Shown: positions 1-7,197, counted from the first letter of the stretch. The stretch: DNA of 11,675 bases from M3007 sp033762055 (GCA_033762055.1 JANRLZ010000232.1:1-11675); one strand, 5' to 3'. Numbers and translations: made by a program. The notes: a model not told the origin generated them from the letters alone.

Positions 1-348
1 CCGCTTATCAGTGATGTAAAAATCATTTCCGCCGGTTTGAAACTGCGTGTTACGCCCGGCATGCTGCGCGCAATGCCCGTTCCTGAAGTGGTAAAAATCA
101 ATTCAACGGGCAAAAAAGGCGAACTCCGCGTACAACTTGCCACCCCGGTCCACCTGCGACTGATGCACGCCAGTGAATACTCGCTCGACGGCGGCAACAG
201 TTGGCACAACAGCCAGTATTATTACCGGCGCAAGTTTGTCCTCACCGGATTGCCCAGTTCGTTGCATCTGCTGGTTCGATTTCGCACCCTGGGCGCCAAC
301 GGAATGACCGGCGAAAGCACAGAACCGCTGGAGGTGGCAGTGCTTTAA
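1..348 (+). CDS. C-terminal part of a protein with a fibronectin-III-like domain (5' end outside window)
   Basis: The frame is open from the first base and ends at TAA 346-348, so this is the last ~115 residues of a longer protein. A TTG at 37 could be read as a start, but the frame continues upstream without a stop and TTG is not needed. The visible part has a short lead (ISDVKIISAGLKLRV), then a beta-strand-rich stretch with SLDGGNSW, a run of tyrosines (QYYYRRKF), FVLTGLPSS and VRFRTLGANGMTGES. The pattern of strand, 'LTGL', then 'VRFRT..G..G..GE' resembles the second half of a fibronectin type III fold, as in small Bacteroidota proteins with one C-terminal FN3 domain. Function is unknown. 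It is followed by a strong terminator, so it ends its own transcription unit. The FN3 assignment is inferred from pattern only. Confidence 0.6.
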   Translation, partial: PLISDVKIISAGLKLRVTPGMLRAMPVPEVVKINSTGKKGELRVQLATPVHLRLMHASEYSLDGGNSWHNSQYYYRRKFVLTGLPSSLHLLVRFRTLGANGMTGESTEPLEVAVL

Positions 349-397
349 TTTAAGGAACGGGTGGATAATAACATGTGATTTTCAGTTAGTACTCGTA

Positions 398-431
398 CGG
401 CGTGTGGCTTGGGCCACGCGCCGTTTTTTTT
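398..431 (+). terminator. Rho-independent terminator
   Basis: The left stem 398-408 (CGGCGTGTGGC) pairs with 413-423 (GCCACGCGCCG). All 11 positions pair, one of them as a G-U wobble (403/418), across a TTGG loop, and eight T residues follow at 424-431. It lies 50 bp after the stop of the first gene and about 100 bp before the next start, so it ends the upstream unit. It also shows that the GTG at 404, an in-frame upstream start for the next gene, is part of this hairpin and not a translation start. Confidence 0.9.
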
Positions 432-532
432 GTCGGCACTCCCCTGTCCCGTCATTTATTCCTATCCAAAATCCGTCAGACGCGTATTTTGGCGCAATTT
501 TGGTGGCATTTAGCCGCGAAATCCGCTCCGAT

Positions 533-3500
533 ATGCGTCTTTTTCCCCTCCTCCCGATTTATACGGCTTTGCTGTTCTGCGCCTGTGGCAAATTCACTAC
601 CCCCCAGCGCGACCGACTGGCTGAAAAGGCCGAACCTTACGATTGCTTCTCTTTCCAGCGCGCTTATCCCGACCGCGACTTCGACTGGCAGGGATGGCGT
701 CATACCTTGCAGGAATTGCGGCAAACGGAAACTGCCCAGGCCCGCGGCGCCGGCTGCGACACGTACCTGCCCGCCTGGTCGCAACAAGGCCCGATGAATG
801 TAGCCGGCCGGTGCAACACCCTGGCCGTCAAACCCGACGATGAGAACACCCTGCTGGCCGGATTCGCCGGCGGCGGCATTTTTAAAACCGTGGACGGGAT
901 CACCAACTGGCACCCGGTCTTCGACGATCATTCCGAACTTTCCATCGGCGATATCACTTTCGACCCCTCCAACCCGAATGTAGTATATGCCGGCACCGGC
1001 GACCCCAATATGCCCTCCAACGTGTTCAACGGCGACGGCATTTTCAAAAGCACCGACGCCAGCGATACCTGGACGCGCCTTCCCAACAGTCCGACCGGCA
1101 TTGTGTCCAAAATACTGGTTCATCCCGGCGACCCCAACACGCTCTGGGCGGCCACCATGGGCAATCCTTATGTGCGCGACAACCAGCGCGGGGTGTACAA
1201 GAGCACCGACGGCGGACAAACCTGGCAGCATGTGTTGTTTGTCAGCAACCAGGCCGGCGCCAGCGATCTGGTCATGTCGCCCTCGCAACCGCAGGTGTTG
1301 TTTGCTTCGTTCTGGGATCGCATCCGCAGCAACCAGGAATCGGTCATCTATGGCCCCCATGCACGGGTGTACAAAAGTGTGGACGGCGGTGAAACCTGGG
1401 CCCAACTCGGGGGCGGGTTACCCACCGGCGTCAACGGACGCACCGGATTGGCCATCTCACAGACCAACCCCAACAAGGTATATGCCCTTTATATTGATTC
1501 GTTGAGTACCCCCGGCAGTCTGCACAAAAGCACCGACGGCGGCGCGACCTGGTCGCCCGTCAATATCATCCAACTGGAAGATGCGTGCAGCGATTTTGGC
1601 TGGTATTTCGGGAAAATAAGGCTCAATCCCAACGACGACGAGGAAATTTACTTCATGGCCATCCAGATGTGGCGCAAACCCGCCGGCAATACCGGCTGGT
1701 TCAATGCCGGCAGCGGACATGCCGACAGCCACGACCTCGTTTTCGCCCCTTCCGGTCGGCGCTACTGGGCCAACGACGGCGGAGTGTATCGCAGCAATCC
1801 GGGACAATCCACCTGGACAAAAGCCAAAAACCTGCCCAGCACCCAGTTTTATCGCACGAGTTTTAACCCGCACACACCCGACACCTATTGGGCCGGCGCG
1901 CAGGACAACGGGATTCAGAAAGGCAGTGGCGCCAATCCCAACGGCTGGCAATCGGTTTTTTCCGCCGACGGATTCCGCTGCGCATTCGATCCCAACGACC
2001 CCGAACATTTTTGGGTGGAAACCCAAAACGGCGCCATCCACGAAACCCTGAACAACGGCGACTCCTGGAATTTTGGCTCCACCGCCCTGGGCACCGCCGA
2101 CCGTACGAATTGGGACACGCCATTTTTTATGAGTCCGCACGTGCCCAACCGGCTGTATGCCGCCACTTACCGGGCTTATGCCAAAGACGGCAGCGGCGGC
2201 TGGGGAACAATTTCAGGCGATTTGACCGACGGGAACATTTACGGCGCGCGTTTTCACAATATCTCCGCCCTCAACGAATCGCCGCTTACCGCCGGCAAAC
2301 TGGCCGCGGGCACCTCCGACGGCAATGTTTGGCGCCGCGAACCCGCCGGCGGCTGGACGAACATTACCACCGGCTTACCCGACCGTTATGTGACTTCGGT
2401 GCATTATTCACCCACACAGGCCAACCGGATTTTTGTCAGCCATTCGGGTTTCCGCGACAATGAAAATATCCCGCACATCCATCGCTCCGACGACAACGGG
2501 GCGAGCTGGCTGAACATTTCTTCCAACCTGCCGCAACTGCCGGTCAACGACCTATACATTTTACCCGGTCAAAACGATCAGGTCATTTTTGCCGCCACCG
2601 ACGCCGGGGTATATTTCACGCTGAACGGCGGGGCTTCATGGAGTCGGCTGGGCGGCAACATGCCTTTTATTCCGGTATTTGATCTGGAAGTCAATCCGGC
2701 ACGGGAAGAACTGGTGGCTGCCACCTTTGCCCGCGGTATCTGGACGATGCCCTTCGATTCGGCGCTGGTGCAACAGGCGCCGAATGCCTTGAGTCTGGCC
2801 GGAACCGTGCGCAATGCAGAAGGCGAAGGGATTGTGGATGTACAGGTAAACGGGAATTATTCGGATCAAAGCGGGGCCTACACCGTGGCACAAGTGCCGG
2901 CATGCGCGCCTTACACCCTGACGCCCTACCGCAACGACAACCCGCTCAACGGGCTGACCACCTACGATCTGGTGCTGATTTCGCAGCACATCCTCGGCTC
3001 TATGCCTTTCGATTCGCCGTTTAAAATGATTGCCGCCGACGCCAACAAGTCGAACAGCATTACCACCTTCGACATCGTTTTGCTGCGTAAAATGATTCTC
3101 GGGGTAGATACGGCGTTTGCCAACAATACGTCCTGGCGTTTTGTGCCGGCGAATTACACATTCTCCAATCCCCTTAATCCATTTACCGCCCCTTTTCCCG
3201 AAACCCTTGCCGTGCAGGTATTGAGCGACCCGATGACCGGCCTCGATTTTACCGGCATCAAAACCGGCGATGTGAACAACAGCGCTTCGCCCAATGAATT
3301 TACCTCCGGTCTGGAGCGCAGCGTCGGTGAATGGCCGCTGGCGCTCAGTTGCCTGCGTCGGGGCGCCACGACCGAATTTATTTTTTCGGCGAATGAATTG
3401 CCCCTCGCTTGTCAGTTCACGCTGCAATTTGACCCGGGCGACGGTATTTTTGAAAGAATCATTCCCCTGCATCCGGCGTTGCAACCGGAGCATTTCAGCA

Positions 3501-3937
3501 CTGCGCGCATCCGCGAGGGACTGCTTGGTTTTGCCTGGCATGCGCCGGAGGGAGCGGAAATTGCCGGCGCCCAGCCCTTGTTTAAAGTTGTGATGAAACA
3601 AACCCGCAGCGATGCGGTCTTCCGACTGGCCAATCGGCCCACGCCGTCGCTTGCCTACCGGCAGGGCGGCACGGCCATGCAACCGCGTTTATACCTGAAC
3701 GAACAACCCCTTGCTGCGAAAGTTTGGCCCCAGCCTTTTGGTCGGGAAGGAGGCTGGCTGCAAATTCCCGCGCCGGAACAATCCGTGGAAATCCGCGATG
3801 TTCAGGGGCGACTCCTGCATCGCCAGGCATTGCCTCCGGATGGCTTGCTGTTCATCGAAGCCGGTATTTTCCCCCAACCCGGCGTTTATTTCTGGCGGGC
3901 CGGGGCATGGAGCGGGAAGATGACGGTTTTCGATTGA
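533..3937 (+). CDS. Secreted Asp-box (BNR/sortilin-like) beta-propeller protein with dockerin-like repeats and T9SS sorting domain
   Basis: This is a 1134-residue exported protein. The ATG at 533 is preferred because it opens directly onto a hydrophobic signal peptide (MRLFPLLPIYTALLFCAC); an in-frame GTG at 404 lies inside a terminator. Residues ~75-740 carry about eight Asp-box-type motifs, including STDGGQTW, SVDGGETW, STDGGATW and SDDNGASW, typical of VPS10/sialidase-like propellers. Residues ~754-795 resemble a carboxypeptidase-regulatory-like beta domain. Residues ~801-855 hold two dockerin-like repeats: GLTTYDLVLISQHILG, then DANKSNSITTFDIVLLRKMILG, with D/N ligands in the second but a weaker first loop. 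Residues ~926-1060 are beta-rich and possibly cohesin-like. Residues ~1063-1134 are a T9SS type A sorting domain (KVWPQPF, IRDVQGRLL, GVYFWRAGAWSGK). The protein is probably exported by Sec, then crosses the outer membrane by the T9SS and is anchored or released. Cys18 could suggest a lipobox, but Phe at -3 is poor. The ligand is unknown. No sialidase or peptidase catalytic set was recognised. The TGA stop lies inside a tandem repeat. Confidence 0.9.
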   Translation: MRLFPLLPIYTALLFCACGKFTTPQRDRLAEKAEPYDCFSFQRAYPDRDFDWQGWRHTLQELRQTETAQARGAGCDTYLPAWSQQGPMNVAGRCNTLAVKPDDENTLLAGFAGGGIFKTVDGITNWHPVFDDHSELSIGDITFDPSNPNVVYAGTGDPNMPSNVFNGDGIFKSTDASDTWTRLPNSPTGIVSKILVHPGDPNTLWAATMGNPYVRDNQRGVYKSTDGGQTWQHVLFVSNQAGASDLVMSPSQPQVLFASFWDRIRSNQESVIYGPHARVYKSVDGGETWAQLGGGLPTGVNGRTGLAISQTNPNKVYALYIDSLSTPGSLHKSTDGGATWSPVNIIQLEDACSDFGWYFGKIRLNPNDDEEIYFMAIQMWRKPAGNTGWFNAGSGHADSHDLVFAPSGRRYWANDGGVYRSNPGQSTWTKAKNLPSTQFYRTSFNPHTPDTYWAGAQDNGIQKGSGANPNGWQSVFSADGFRCAFDPNDPEHFWVETQNGAIHETLNNGDSWNFGSTALGTADRTNWDTPFFMSPHVPNRLYAATYRAYAKDGSGGWGTISGDLTDGNIYGARFHNISALNESPLTAGKLAAGTSDGNVWRREPAGGWTNITTGLPDRYVTSVHYSPTQANRIFVSHSGFRDNENIPHIHRSDDNGASWLNISSNLPQLPVNDLYILPGQNDQVIFAATDAGVYFTLNGGASWSRLGGNMPFIPVFDLEVNPAREELVAATFARGIWTMPFDSALVQQAPNALSLAGTVRNAEGEGIVDVQVNGNYSDQSGAYTVAQVPACAPYTLTPYRNDNPLNGLTTYDLVLISQHILGSMPFDSPFKMIAADANKSNSITTFDIVLLRKMILGVDTAFANNTSWRFVPANYTFSNPLNPFTAPFPETLAVQVLSDPMTGLDFTGIKTGDVNNSASPNEFTSGLERSVGEWPLALSCLRRGATTEFIFSANELPLACQFTLQFDPGDGIFERIIPLHPALQPEHFSTARIREGLLGFAWHAPEGAEIAGAQPLFKVVMKQTRSDAVFRLANRPTPSLAYRQGGTAMQPRLYLNEQPLAAKVWPQPFGREGGWLQIPAPEQSVEIRDVQGRLLHRQALPPDGLLFIEAGIFPQPGVYFWRAGAWSGKMTVFD

Positions 3938-4052
3938 TTCGATTTTTCGATTGGTTCGATTGGTTCGATTGGTTCGATTGATTCGATTGGTTCGATTTTT
4001 CGATTGATTCGATTTTTCGATTGGTTCGGTTTTTCGATTGGTTCGGTTTTTT
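3931..4052 (+). repeat. Degenerate 8-9 bp tandem repeat tract (CGATTGGTT family)
   Basis: There are fourteen consecutive units in 122 bp. Most are CGATTGGTT or CGATTGATT (9 bp), interspersed with 8-bp CGATTTTT or CGGTTTTT and a last 9-bp unit CGGTTTTTT. The first unit overlaps the end of the preceding gene and supplies its last Asp codon and TGA stop (3935-3937). The mix of 8- and 9-bp units means that gain or loss of units would shift reading frames. The same unit returns at 5246-5299 in the opposite orientation. Reading frames through the tract give only low-complexity Asn/Gln/Ser/Arg peptides, so it is not a gene. No unit-spacer organisation is present, so it is not CRISPR. Confidence 0.9.
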
Positions 4053-4069
4053 GGGTATAAAACACAAAC

Positions 4070-4257
4070 ATCTATCATCTTGTAACCCCCGTAACTTCAG
4101 TCGGGGGAATTTGCGCCACCACCCTATTCATCTAACATCTTTACAGAGCATCAACATCCAGGAGCTATGATGCGGATGTTTTGTAAAGATGTTAGATGGG
4201 AGGGGGGGGACACTTTTGGCCCCCGACTGAAGTTACGGGGGTTACAAGATGATAGAT
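4070..4257. repeat. 188-bp nested foldback (BIME/MITE-like) element
   Basis: Positions 4070-4107 are a perfect inverted repeat of 4220-4257 (38 bp). Positions 4129-4145 are a perfect inverted repeat of 4182-4198 (17 bp). Both pairs share one symmetry centre near 4163.5, and the two unpaired stretches between them (4108-4128 and 4199-4219) are both 21 nt. The inner and outer arms are also related to each other (CATCTATCATCTTG versus CATCTAACATCTTT). Each outer arm holds a smaller palindrome in which CCCCCG and CGGGGG flank TAACTTCAGT, resembling a REP unit, so the whole could be two inverted REP-like units. There is no coding capacity and no transposase nearby. The 102 bp from here to the racemase ATG probably carry that gene's promoter, but I see no convincing promoter match. 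Confidence 0.88.
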
Positions 4258-4359
4258 ATGTTCCGAATCCTTTCATGGCGATCACTAAAATCACACGAAT
4301 CACAGTCCCCATAGCGGCGACTCTCCGGATTTCAAACTGCATTATTGTTTCTTTGCAGG

Positions 4360-5082
4360 ATGAAAACAAAAACAATCGGCATTTGTGCCCACAGTTATGA
4401 AGGAGGCGCGCTCTGTTTTCTTACTGCTTGCCGGGAAGGCAGTGCAAAAATGGGCGCTCATCTGCATCCCACCATTCTCCTGAGCGCCATCCCGATGGGA
4501 TGGAGCATGCCCGGATGGGAATCCGGCAACTACGAAACCGTAGGCAGGTATTTAAAGGAAGGCGTCGAACAGGTGGCCCGGGCCGGGGCGGATTTTTTCA
4601 TTTGTCCCGACAATACCGCCCATCTTGTTTTGGAAAAAATCATCCATGAACTGCCTGTGCCCGGTTTGCACATCGCCGGGGTAGTATGCGATGAAATCGA
4701 GCAAAAAGGCTGGAAAAAAGTAGGACTTTTAGGTACCCGCTGGACCATGACAGGCTCGGTCTATGCCGATGCCCTGGAAAAAAGGGGGTTAACCCGTATC
4801 ACACCGGATGAAACCCTGCAGGCTGAAATCAACCGGGCCATATTTGAGGAACTCTGCGTGGGCGTTTTCCTGCCCGCCACCGTAAATATGTTTATTACCG
4901 CCATCAAAAAGCTGCAACAAGCCGGCGCCGAATGCGTGATTCTCGGCTGCACCGAAATCCCCCTGATCATTACCAAAGAAAATTCCCCGCTTCCGATTCT
5001 GGACTCCACCCGACTGCTTGCCAGGCATGCTGTTCGCCTGGCATTAACGGAACAACAACTGCCCCAAAGTGGCTGGATATAG
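4360..5082 (+). CDS. Aspartate/glutamate racemase family protein
   Basis: This 240-residue protein has the length usual for the Asp/Glu/hydantoin racemase superfamily, whose PLP-independent enzymes interconvert L- and D-amino acids using two acid/base residues, usually cysteines, from two pseudo-symmetric halves. Visible landmarks are the N-terminal TIGICAHSYEGG strand and turn, CPDNTAH at residues 82-88, VGLLGTRWTM in the middle, and the second-half motif LGCTEIPL with Cys197. In canonical members the first motif reads PCNTxH. Here the cysteine position is Asp84 (PDNTAH), with a Cys two residues earlier, so activity may differ from a classical two-cysteine racemase. The start at ATG 4360 gives MKTKTIGIC, a normal family start; the in-frame TTG at 4345 only adds MFLCR. 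The TAG stop lies in the inverted repeat that begins at 5080. The gene appears to be a single-gene unit with repeats on both sides. Its substrate cannot be read from the sequence. Confidence 0.85.
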   Translation: MKTKTIGICAHSYEGGALCFLTACREGSAKMGAHLHPTILLSAIPMGWSMPGWESGNYETVGRYLKEGVEQVARAGADFFICPDNTAHLVLEKIIHELPVPGLHIAGVVCDEIEQKGWKKVGLLGTRWTMTGSVYADALEKRGLTRITPDETLQAEINRAIFEELCVGVFLPATVNMFITAIKKLQQAGAECVILGCTEIPLIITKENSPLPILDSTRLLARHAVRLALTEQQLPQSGWI

Positions 5083-5241
5083 TGCCGCATCCGGCGAATG
5101 ACAAAGCAATGCCTATGTCTCTTTTTCCGCCTCCTGTCGTTGCTCGACGGTTAAAATATCCCGTATTTCGCCCTTCTCGCGCCTATGGAGCCGAAAAAAT
5201 AGCCGATTTCATTACTATGTTATTCGCCGGATGCGGCACTA
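5080..5241. repeat. 162-bp inverted-repeat element with 20-bp perfect ends (REP-pair/MITE-like)
   Basis: Positions 5080-5099 are the exact reverse complement of 5222-5241. The pairing continues imperfectly inward: about 9 of 12 next positions match, then there is a T-rich/CCG-rich similarity around 5116-5130 and 5187-5204. Each arm is itself a short palindrome (GCCG-CATC-CGGC), the form of a REP unit, so this reads as two REP-like units in inverted orientation. The racemase stop codon (5080-5082) is the first three bases of the left arm. The right arm is followed after 4 bp by the tandem tract that enters the gluconokinase frame. I see no target-site duplication and no transposase. A terminator role for the racemase is possible, but there is no T-run. 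Confidence 0.82.
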
Positions 5242-5245
5242 GCGC

Positions 5246-5299
5246 TCGAATCAATCGAAAATCGAATCAATCGTATCAATCGAACAATCGAATCAATCG
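5246..5299 (-). repeat. Second tandem tract of the CGATTGATT unit, inverted, at the 5' edge of the gluconokinase
   Basis: Read on the minus strand, the tract is CGATTGATT, CGATTGTT, CGATTGATA, CGATTGATT, CGATTTT and CGATTGATT: six units of 7-9 bp plus a partial one. It is the same family as the tract at 3931-4052 but in the opposite orientation, so the two tracts bracket the racemase segment. On the plus strand it runs directly into VYFVTG, the first conserved strand of the gluconokinase. Because units differ by 1-2 bp, slippage here would change which upstream codons are in frame with the kinase. Confidence 0.85.
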
Positions 5300-7197
5300 T
5301 CTACTTTGTTACCGGGGTTTCCGGCAGTGGCAAAACCAGCGTCGGGCGGATGTTGGCGGATGTTCTGCATGTCCCGTTTGCGGATGCGGATGATTTTCAT
5401 GCGCCCTCCAATATTGCCAAGATGCAGGCAGGCATCCCGCTCGACGACACCGACCGGGCCGGATGGCTGGCGGCATTGAATATTTATGCGCATGGCATGC
5501 TCGAAAAAGGCAGTGTGGTGATTGCCTGTTCAGCGCTGAAAGAAAAATATCGCGCGCAACTCCGACAGGGTATACCCGATCCTGCGGTAAAATGGATTCA
5601 TTTGCAGGGCGATATGGCATTGATTCATGGTCGAATGGCGGCTCGTAGCGGACATTTTATGCCGCCGGCGCTATTGGCATCCCAATTTGCTATTTACGAA
5701 CCACCCTCCGAAGGAATGGTTATAGACGTGGCAGATACCCCGGAAAACATCCTGCAAACCATCCTTTTAAATATGGAATTACTCGCTGAATGGGGCGTCG
5801 TCGGACTGGGCGTCATGGGCCGTAACCTGGCCCGCAATTTGGGCCGAAACGGCGTTTCTCTGTCCCTTTATAATCGTTTTGTTGCCGGTAAGGAGGAAAA
5901 GGTGGCGGAAAATGCAGTGGCTGCTTTCCCTGAACTGGCGAATGCAAAGGCATTTGAGTCGGTTACGGCATTTATGGCGTCGTTGGCCCGGCCACGCAAA
6001 ATATTACTGATGGTCAACGCCGGCGAAGCGGTGGATGAGGTACTCTCGCAACTCGAACCCCTGCTTTCACCCGGCGATATCGTGATGGATGGCGGCAATT
6101 CGCACTATGCCGACACCCGGCGCAGGCAGCAACAGGCCGAAAGCCAGGGTTATCATTTTTTAGGCGTAGGCGTTTCCGGTGGAGAGTCGGGCGCTTTGAA
6201 TGGCCCGGCCATTATGGCGGGAGGCGCCCCGGAGGCCTGGCACCAGGTTGCCCCCTTTTTGGAGAAAATAGCAGCAAAAGACGCCGGTGGCAGCCCTTGT
6301 GCTGCACGGGTAGGGCCAGATGGCGCCGGTCATTTTGTAAAAATGGCGCATAACGGGATTGAATATGCCGAAATGCAGTTGCTGGCCGAGGCGTACAGCG
6401 TCCTGCGCCGGGAATTGGGCCATCCCCCCGACGAGGTGGCGGATATCATGGCCAATTGGACAGAAGATGGATTGCGCAGTTACCTGCTGGAAATTACCAT
6501 CCGGATTCTGCGTCGGAGGGAAGGCGCCGGCTGGTTGCTGGATGTTATTTCCGACAAAGCATCGCACAAGGGGACGGGCAGTTGGGCAGTCATGGCTGCG
6601 GGCAAACTGGGCGTACCCCTGACCATGATGACGGAAGCACTGCTGGCCCGGTTTGTTGCCGCCATGCGCGACGAACGACAGGCATGGAGCGCTGCATACG
6701 CATTTACCCCCGACAGGTTGTCCGTCTCCATAGCGCAACTCAAACAGGCATATCAACTGGCACGTATCATTAATCATCAGCAAGGGTTCCTGCTCATTCA
6801 GTCCGCTTCAAAAGAATACGGCTGGTCGGTCAATATGGCGGAACTGGCCCGTATCTGGACCAATGGTTGTATCATTCGATCTGAATTGATGATAGATGCA
6901 CAGCATTTTTTTGCGACAACGGATGATATACTGCGGCACGAAACGGTCGTACAATGGGTTCGAACGTGCAAACCGGCGCTGCAGCAAACCGTTTCGGCAT
7001 TGGGGTTCAGTCACCGGTCGTATCCCTGCCTCATGTCGGCACTGGCGGCACTAAATGCGATGACGACGGCAAATTCTGCCGCCCATTTGATACAGGCCCA
7101 GCGTGATTTCTTTGGCGCGCACCTGTATGAACGCACCGACGATCCCGGCGGAAAAAAATACCACACGGATTGGGAAGATGGGGGGCAGGAAATTTAG
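5296..7197 (+). CDS. gntK-gnd: Bifunctional gluconokinase / 6-phosphogluconate dehydrogenase fusion (start uncertain)
   Basis: This is one open frame with two enzyme domains. The first ~157 residues are a gluconokinase (gluconate + ATP to 6-phosphogluconate): Walker A GVSGSGKTS (5314-5340), DADDFHAPSNIAKMQAG, IPLDDTDRAGWL, CSALKEKYRAQLR and ARSGHFMPPALLASQF. From Met at 5773, 474 residues match a full-length 6-phosphogluconate dehydrogenase (6-phosphogluconate + NAD(P)+ to ribulose 5-phosphate + CO2): GVVGLGVMGRN, DGGNSHYADT, GVSGGESGA, catalytic KMAHNGIE (K190, N194, E197 counted from 5773), GTGSWAVMAAGKLGVP, CIIRSELM and QRDFFGAHLYERTD. Met 5773 could also serve as an internal start. The 5' end is abnormal. 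The frame is open back to TAG 5200-5202, yet has no ATG, GTG or TTG before ATG 5350, which lies beyond Walker A and would remove it. I set the edge at ATC 5296, where homology begins. A one-base deletion would join the frame to ATG 5217. The gene is followed by a gluconate permease. Confidence 0.85.
   Translation: MVYFVTGVSGSGKTSVGRMLADVLHVPFADADDFHAPSNIAKMQAGIPLDDTDRAGWLAALNIYAHGMLEKGSVVIACSALKEKYRAQLRQGIPDPAVKWIHLQGDMALIHGRMAARSGHFMPPALLASQFAIYEPPSEGMVIDVADTPENILQTILLNMELLAEWGVVGLGVMGRNLARNLGRNGVSLSLYNRFVAGKEEKVAENAVAAFPELANAKAFESVTAFMASLARPRKILLMVNAGEAVDEVLSQLEPLLSPGDIVMDGGNSHYADTRRRQQQAESQGYHFLGVGVSGGESGALNGPAIMAGGAPEAWHQVAPFLEKIAAKDAGGSPCAARVGPDGAGHFVKMAHNGIEYAEMQLLAEAYSVLRRELGHPPDEVADIMANWTEDGLRSYLLEITIRILRRREGAGWLLDVISDKASHKGTGSWAVMAAGKLGVPLTMMTEALLARFVAAMRDERQAWSAAYAFTPDRLSVSIAQLKQAYQLARIINHQQGFLLIQSASKEYGWSVNMAELARIWTNGCIIRSELMIDAQHFFATTDDILRHETVVQWVRTCKPALQQTVSALGFSHRSYPCLMSALAALNAMTTANSAAHLIQAQRDFFGAHLYERTDDPGGKKYHTDWEDGGQEI

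Noticed and set aside
404..532. N-terminal extension of the T9SS protein from GTG 404
   Set aside because: The GTG lies inside the stem of a strong terminator, and the extension hides the signal peptide that begins at ATG 533.
476..1405. Minus-strand open frame opposite the Asp-box region
   Set aside because: It is a shadow of the repetitive Asp-box coding sequence, Gly/Val/Ala-rich with no motif.
2636..3682. Long minus-strand open frame (348 codons) opposite the T9SS gene
   Set aside because: The translation has no recognisable domain and is rich in Arg/Gly/His as expected for an antisense shadow; the plus frame has clear domains.
3931..4052. CRISPR array
   Set aside because: Units are 8-9 bp and contiguous, with no unique spacers and no cas genes nearby.
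3852..4078. Minus-strand frames through the tandem tract giving Asn/Gln/Ser/Arg-rich peptides
   Set aside because: All frames of this tract give periodic low-complexity peptides; there is no start context or homology.
4070..5241. Insertion sequence or complete transposon
   Set aside because: Inverted repeats are present, but there is no transposase reading frame and no clear target duplication; the only gene inside is the racemase.
4932..5393. Plus-strand open frame overlapping the racemase end, inverted repeat, tandem tract and kinase start
   Set aside because: It consists of out-of-frame racemase, repeat-derived low complexity and out-of-frame kinase. It matters only as a possible frameshift partner for the kinase through ATG 5217.
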